Part shown: in pieces, positions 6,110 through 7,549 of the stretch
How the letters are laid out: each line of letters opens with the position of its first letter
How positions within the stretch are numbered: position 1 is the stretch's first letter
NCBI GenBank assembly: GCA_001786395.1
Contig: MFWN01000095.1
Span: 13,066-20,614, forward strand
Direction of reading: 5' to 3'
Source: Candidatus Pacearchaeota archaeon RBG_13_36_9
GTDB taxonomy: Archaea > Nanobdellota > Nanobdellia > Pacearchaeales > GW2011-AR1
DNA length: 7,549 bases
The notes under the pieces: generated by a model
The model's database searches: none
What the model was told of the DNA's origin: nothing
The model's input: the letters and a program-made list of their open reading frames with translations, nothing else
Program-made: the position numbers and the translations under genes

Positions 6110-7218
6110 AAAGCTATAAATTAATAGACCTAAAAAGAGACTATAATTTCTTAAAGAGAAAAATTAACTCTAATATCTATAAAATTTTTATGAATGGCTC
6201 TTTTACACTGGGGCAAGAGTTGAAGGACTTTGAGAGCAATTTTGCAAGATATTGCAATAAGAAATTTTGTATTGGAATTTCTTCTGGAACTATGGCTTTA
6301 TTTTTTGCATTAAAGGGTATTGGAGTAAATGAAGGGGACGAAATAATTGTTCCGACATTAACTTTCACAGCTACAGCCGAAGCAATAATGCAAGCAGGAG
6401 CAAAGCCGGTTTTTATAGATAGTGAGGAAAATACTCTCTTAATTGATGCGGATAAAATAGAAGAAAAAATAACTCAAAAGACAAAAGCAATAATTCCGGT
6501 CCATTTATATGGCTTATCATGTGAGATGGATAAAATCTTAAGTATCGGAAAAAAATATGATTTAAAGGTGATAGAAGATTGCTGCCAAGCTCATGGCGCA
6601 ACATATAAGGGGGAAAAAGTTCCAATAGGAGATATCGGTTGTTTTAGTTTTATGGCTGCAAAAAATTTAAACGCCTGTGGAGACGGCGGCTGTATTGTTA
6701 CCAATAATAAAAAAATCTATGACTTTACAATGCTTTTAAGAAATCATGGAAGGAGGTCAAAGAATAACCATGTAATAATGGGTTATAGTGGCAGGCTGGA
6801 CAACTTGAAAGCTTCAATCTTGGATCTAAAATTAAAATATTTAGATGGGTGGAATAAAAAAAGGGGAAGAATTGCTGAATTCTACAAGAAAAATCTTGCT
6901 AATGTAAAATTTCAAATAATCCCTAAAGATAGAGAAAGTTGCTATTGTTATTTTGTTATTAGGGTAAAGAAAAAAAGAGATAAAATTCTTGCGGATTTAA
7001 AGAAAGAGGGGATTGATGCAGCGGTTCATTATCCCAAGCCATTACATTTACAAAGAGCATATTTTAATTTAGGGTATAAAAAAGGAGATTTTCCTAATGC
7101 TGAAAGGGCTTGTAAGGAACTGATTTCTCTTCCTATTCATCCATTTCTTAAAGACGATGAAGTTAGGTCTATTTCAGGAAAAGTAAATTATATTTTAGAT
7201 AAATATCTAAAAAAATGA
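6106..7218 (+). CDS. DegT/DnrJ/EryC1/StrS PLP-dependent sugar aminotransferase, WbpE/WlbE-like
   Basis: A 370-residue fold-type I aminotransferase at full family length. S-S-G-T (59-62) contacts the PLP phosphate. V-P-T-L-T-F-T-A-T (82-90) is the usual strand. I-E-D-C-C-Q-A-H-G (156-164) supplies the D158 that pairs with the pyridine nitrogen. S-F-M-A-A-K-N-L (181-188) carries the likely Schiff-base lysine K186, followed by G-D-G-G. L-R-N-H-G (211-215) and the end motif H-Y-P-K-P-L-H-L-Q (308-316) with L-P-I-H-P (342-346) match sugar 3-aminotransferases. It would convert a 3-keto nucleotide sugar to a 3-amino sugar, usually with glutamate, directly after the neighbouring dehydrogenase. One oddity is G-Y-S-G-R-L-D (226-232): this motif usually has Asn where Ser228 stands. 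The gene overlaps both neighbours by ATGA. I see no acetyltransferase gene for the product in the window. Confidence 0.9.
   Translation: MKSYKLIDLKRDYNFLKRKINSNIYKIFMNGSFTLGQELKDFESNFARYCNKKFCIGISSGTMALFFALKGIGVNEGDEIIVPTLTFTATAEAIMQAGAKPVFIDSEENTLLIDADKIEEKITQKTKAIIPVHLYGLSCEMDKILSIGKKYDLKVIEDCCQAHGATYKGEKVPIGDIGCFSFMAAKNLNACGDGGCIVTNNKKIYDFTMLLRNHGRRSKNNHVIMGYSGRLDNLKASILDLKLKYLDGWNKKRGRIAEFYKKNLANVKFQIIPKDRESCYCYFVIRVKKKRDKILADLKKEGIDAAVHYPKPLHLQRAYFNLGYKKGDFPNAERACKELISLPIHPFLKDDEVRSISGKVNYILDKYLKK
7193..7212. repeat. AT-rich palindrome just before the last start codon
   Basis: TTTTAGATA at 7193-7201 and TATCTAAAA at 7204-7212 are perfect inverted copies separated by AA. The second arm ends 2 bases before the ATG at 7215. 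In RNA an approximately 8-bp A/U stem could form at the end of the aminotransferase reading frame and affect initiation on the overlapping gene. In such AT-rich DNA it may have arisen by chance. Confidence 0.5.
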
Positions 7219-7490
7219 AGAAGATACTAGTATTTTCACTTGGACCGGTTTTCAAAGATTATGTTCATGGGGGATCCCAGAAAATTTTAAGAGAAGTTTC
7301 TTTATATCTCGGTGAAAGAGGAAACAAAATTGATATTTATTGTGTTGAAAGAAAAGATAACTATGAAATATTTTCATTGGGGAAAAATGTTACGGTTTAT
7401 CCAAAATTAAAATTTAAAGAAACATTTCCATTGCCCTACAAAACTTCTCCCTATTCTCTATGGAAAGTTATAGAAACATTAGATACCTGA
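7215..7490 (+). CDS. N-terminal fragment of a GT-B (GT4-type) glycosyltransferase, truncated
   Basis: Only 91 codons are present. M-K-K-I-L-V-F-S-L-G (1-10) is the first Rossmann strand. H-G-G-S-Q-K-I-L-R-E-V-S-L-Y-L (18-32) is the glycine-rich loop and first helix of GT4 enzymes. G-N-K-I-D-I-Y-C (36-43) is the second strand. Family members are usually 340-400 residues, so the acceptor half and the whole donor-binding domain are missing. The frame ends at TGA (7488-7490), and reading through reaches TAG at 7536-7538. No other frame carries an obvious continuation in the remaining 59 bases. The start is well supported by the ATGA overlap with the aminotransferase gene. A full gene was probably once the third member of this unit and is now broken by insertion, deletion or frameshift. 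A fragment this short is not expected to be catalytic. Confidence 0.65.
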   Translation: MKKILVFSLGPVFKDYVHGGSQKILREVSLYLGERGNKIDIYCVERKDNYEIFSLGKNVTVYPKLKFKETFPLPYKTSPYSLWKVIETLDT

Positions 7491-7549
7491 GTTCTAACTG
7501 AAATTTGGACACTACAAAATTTATCGAAGGCAAAATAGAAACATTTATA
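7491..7549. other. Non-coding right edge with a TATA-like end; possible junction of inserted DNA
   Basis: All three forward frames contain a stop within or just before this stretch, and no glycosyltransferase sequence resumes. It ends in TTTATA (7544-7549) after an A-rich stretch, which could be the promoter of a gene starting about 25 bases beyond the window. The TGGACACTAC at 7506-7515 looks a little like an insertion-sequence end, but the partner end is not visible and I cannot assign a family. Confidence 0.3.

Noticed and set aside
6413..6625. Minus-strand open frame opposite the aminotransferase gene
   Set aside because: The forward frame has clear PLP-enzyme motifs through this region, and the reverse translation looks like low-complexity antisense.
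7488..7490. TGA in the glycosyltransferase fragment as a recoded sense codon
   Set aside because: TGA is the stop codon of three other genes here (ATGA overlaps), and reading through meets a TAG 48 bases later without GT4-like sequence.
1..7549. CRISPR array, tRNA or rRNA gene, or complete insertion sequence
   Set aside because: No regularly spaced repeats, no cloverleaf-like or rRNA-like segments, and no transposase reading frame were seen on either strand.

Overview
The window looks like chromosomal DNA from an AT-rich archaeon, most likely a DPANN-type lineage (Woesearchaeota/Pacearchaeota-like). The evidence is indirect. Two clear TATA elements sit about 25 bases upstream of start codons, so little or no 5' leader is expected. 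None of the six visible start codons has a Shine-Dalgarno motif. The genome is lysine- and AT-rich, and there is a large, cysteine-rich, Ig-repeat exported protein of a kind common in those archaea. No rRNA, tRNA, CRISPR array or complete mobile element is visible, and no stretch over 300 bases lacks a gene.

Layout. (1) 1-2303: the 3' part of a large surface or secreted protein whose start lies before the window. It has a membrane segment, a seven-cysteine cluster, four Ig-like repeats with paired cysteines, and eight N-glycosylation sequons, all in the C-terminal half. (2) 2304-2431: an intergenic region with a T-rich possible terminator, small dyads and a TATA promoter. (3) 2432-5060: a tight three-gene unit of ATP-grasp ligase, GT2-like glycosyltransferase and class I methyltransferase. 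(4) 5061-5098: a short gap with a second TATA promoter. (5) 5099-7490: a second tight unit of Gfo/Idh/MocA sugar dehydrogenase, DegT-type PLP aminotransferase, and the first 91 codons of a GT4-type glycosyltransferase that stops abruptly. (6) 7491-7549: 59 non-coding bases, ending in a TATA-like sequence.

How the genes may work together. The dehydrogenase/aminotransferase pair matches the logic of WbpB/WlbA plus WbpE/WlbE, which oxidise a nucleotide sugar at C3 and then aminate it. The upstream unit could decorate and transfer such a sugar: the ATP-grasp enzyme forming an amide on an amino or carboxyl group, the methyltransferase capping, and the GT2 enzyme transferring. The cluster is therefore best read as part of a surface-glycan or protein-glycosylation island beside a sequon-rich surface protein. 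The link between the two is inference. The cluster is clearly more AT-rich than the surface-protein gene, and the broken GT4 gene at the right edge suggests that the island is a region of turnover.
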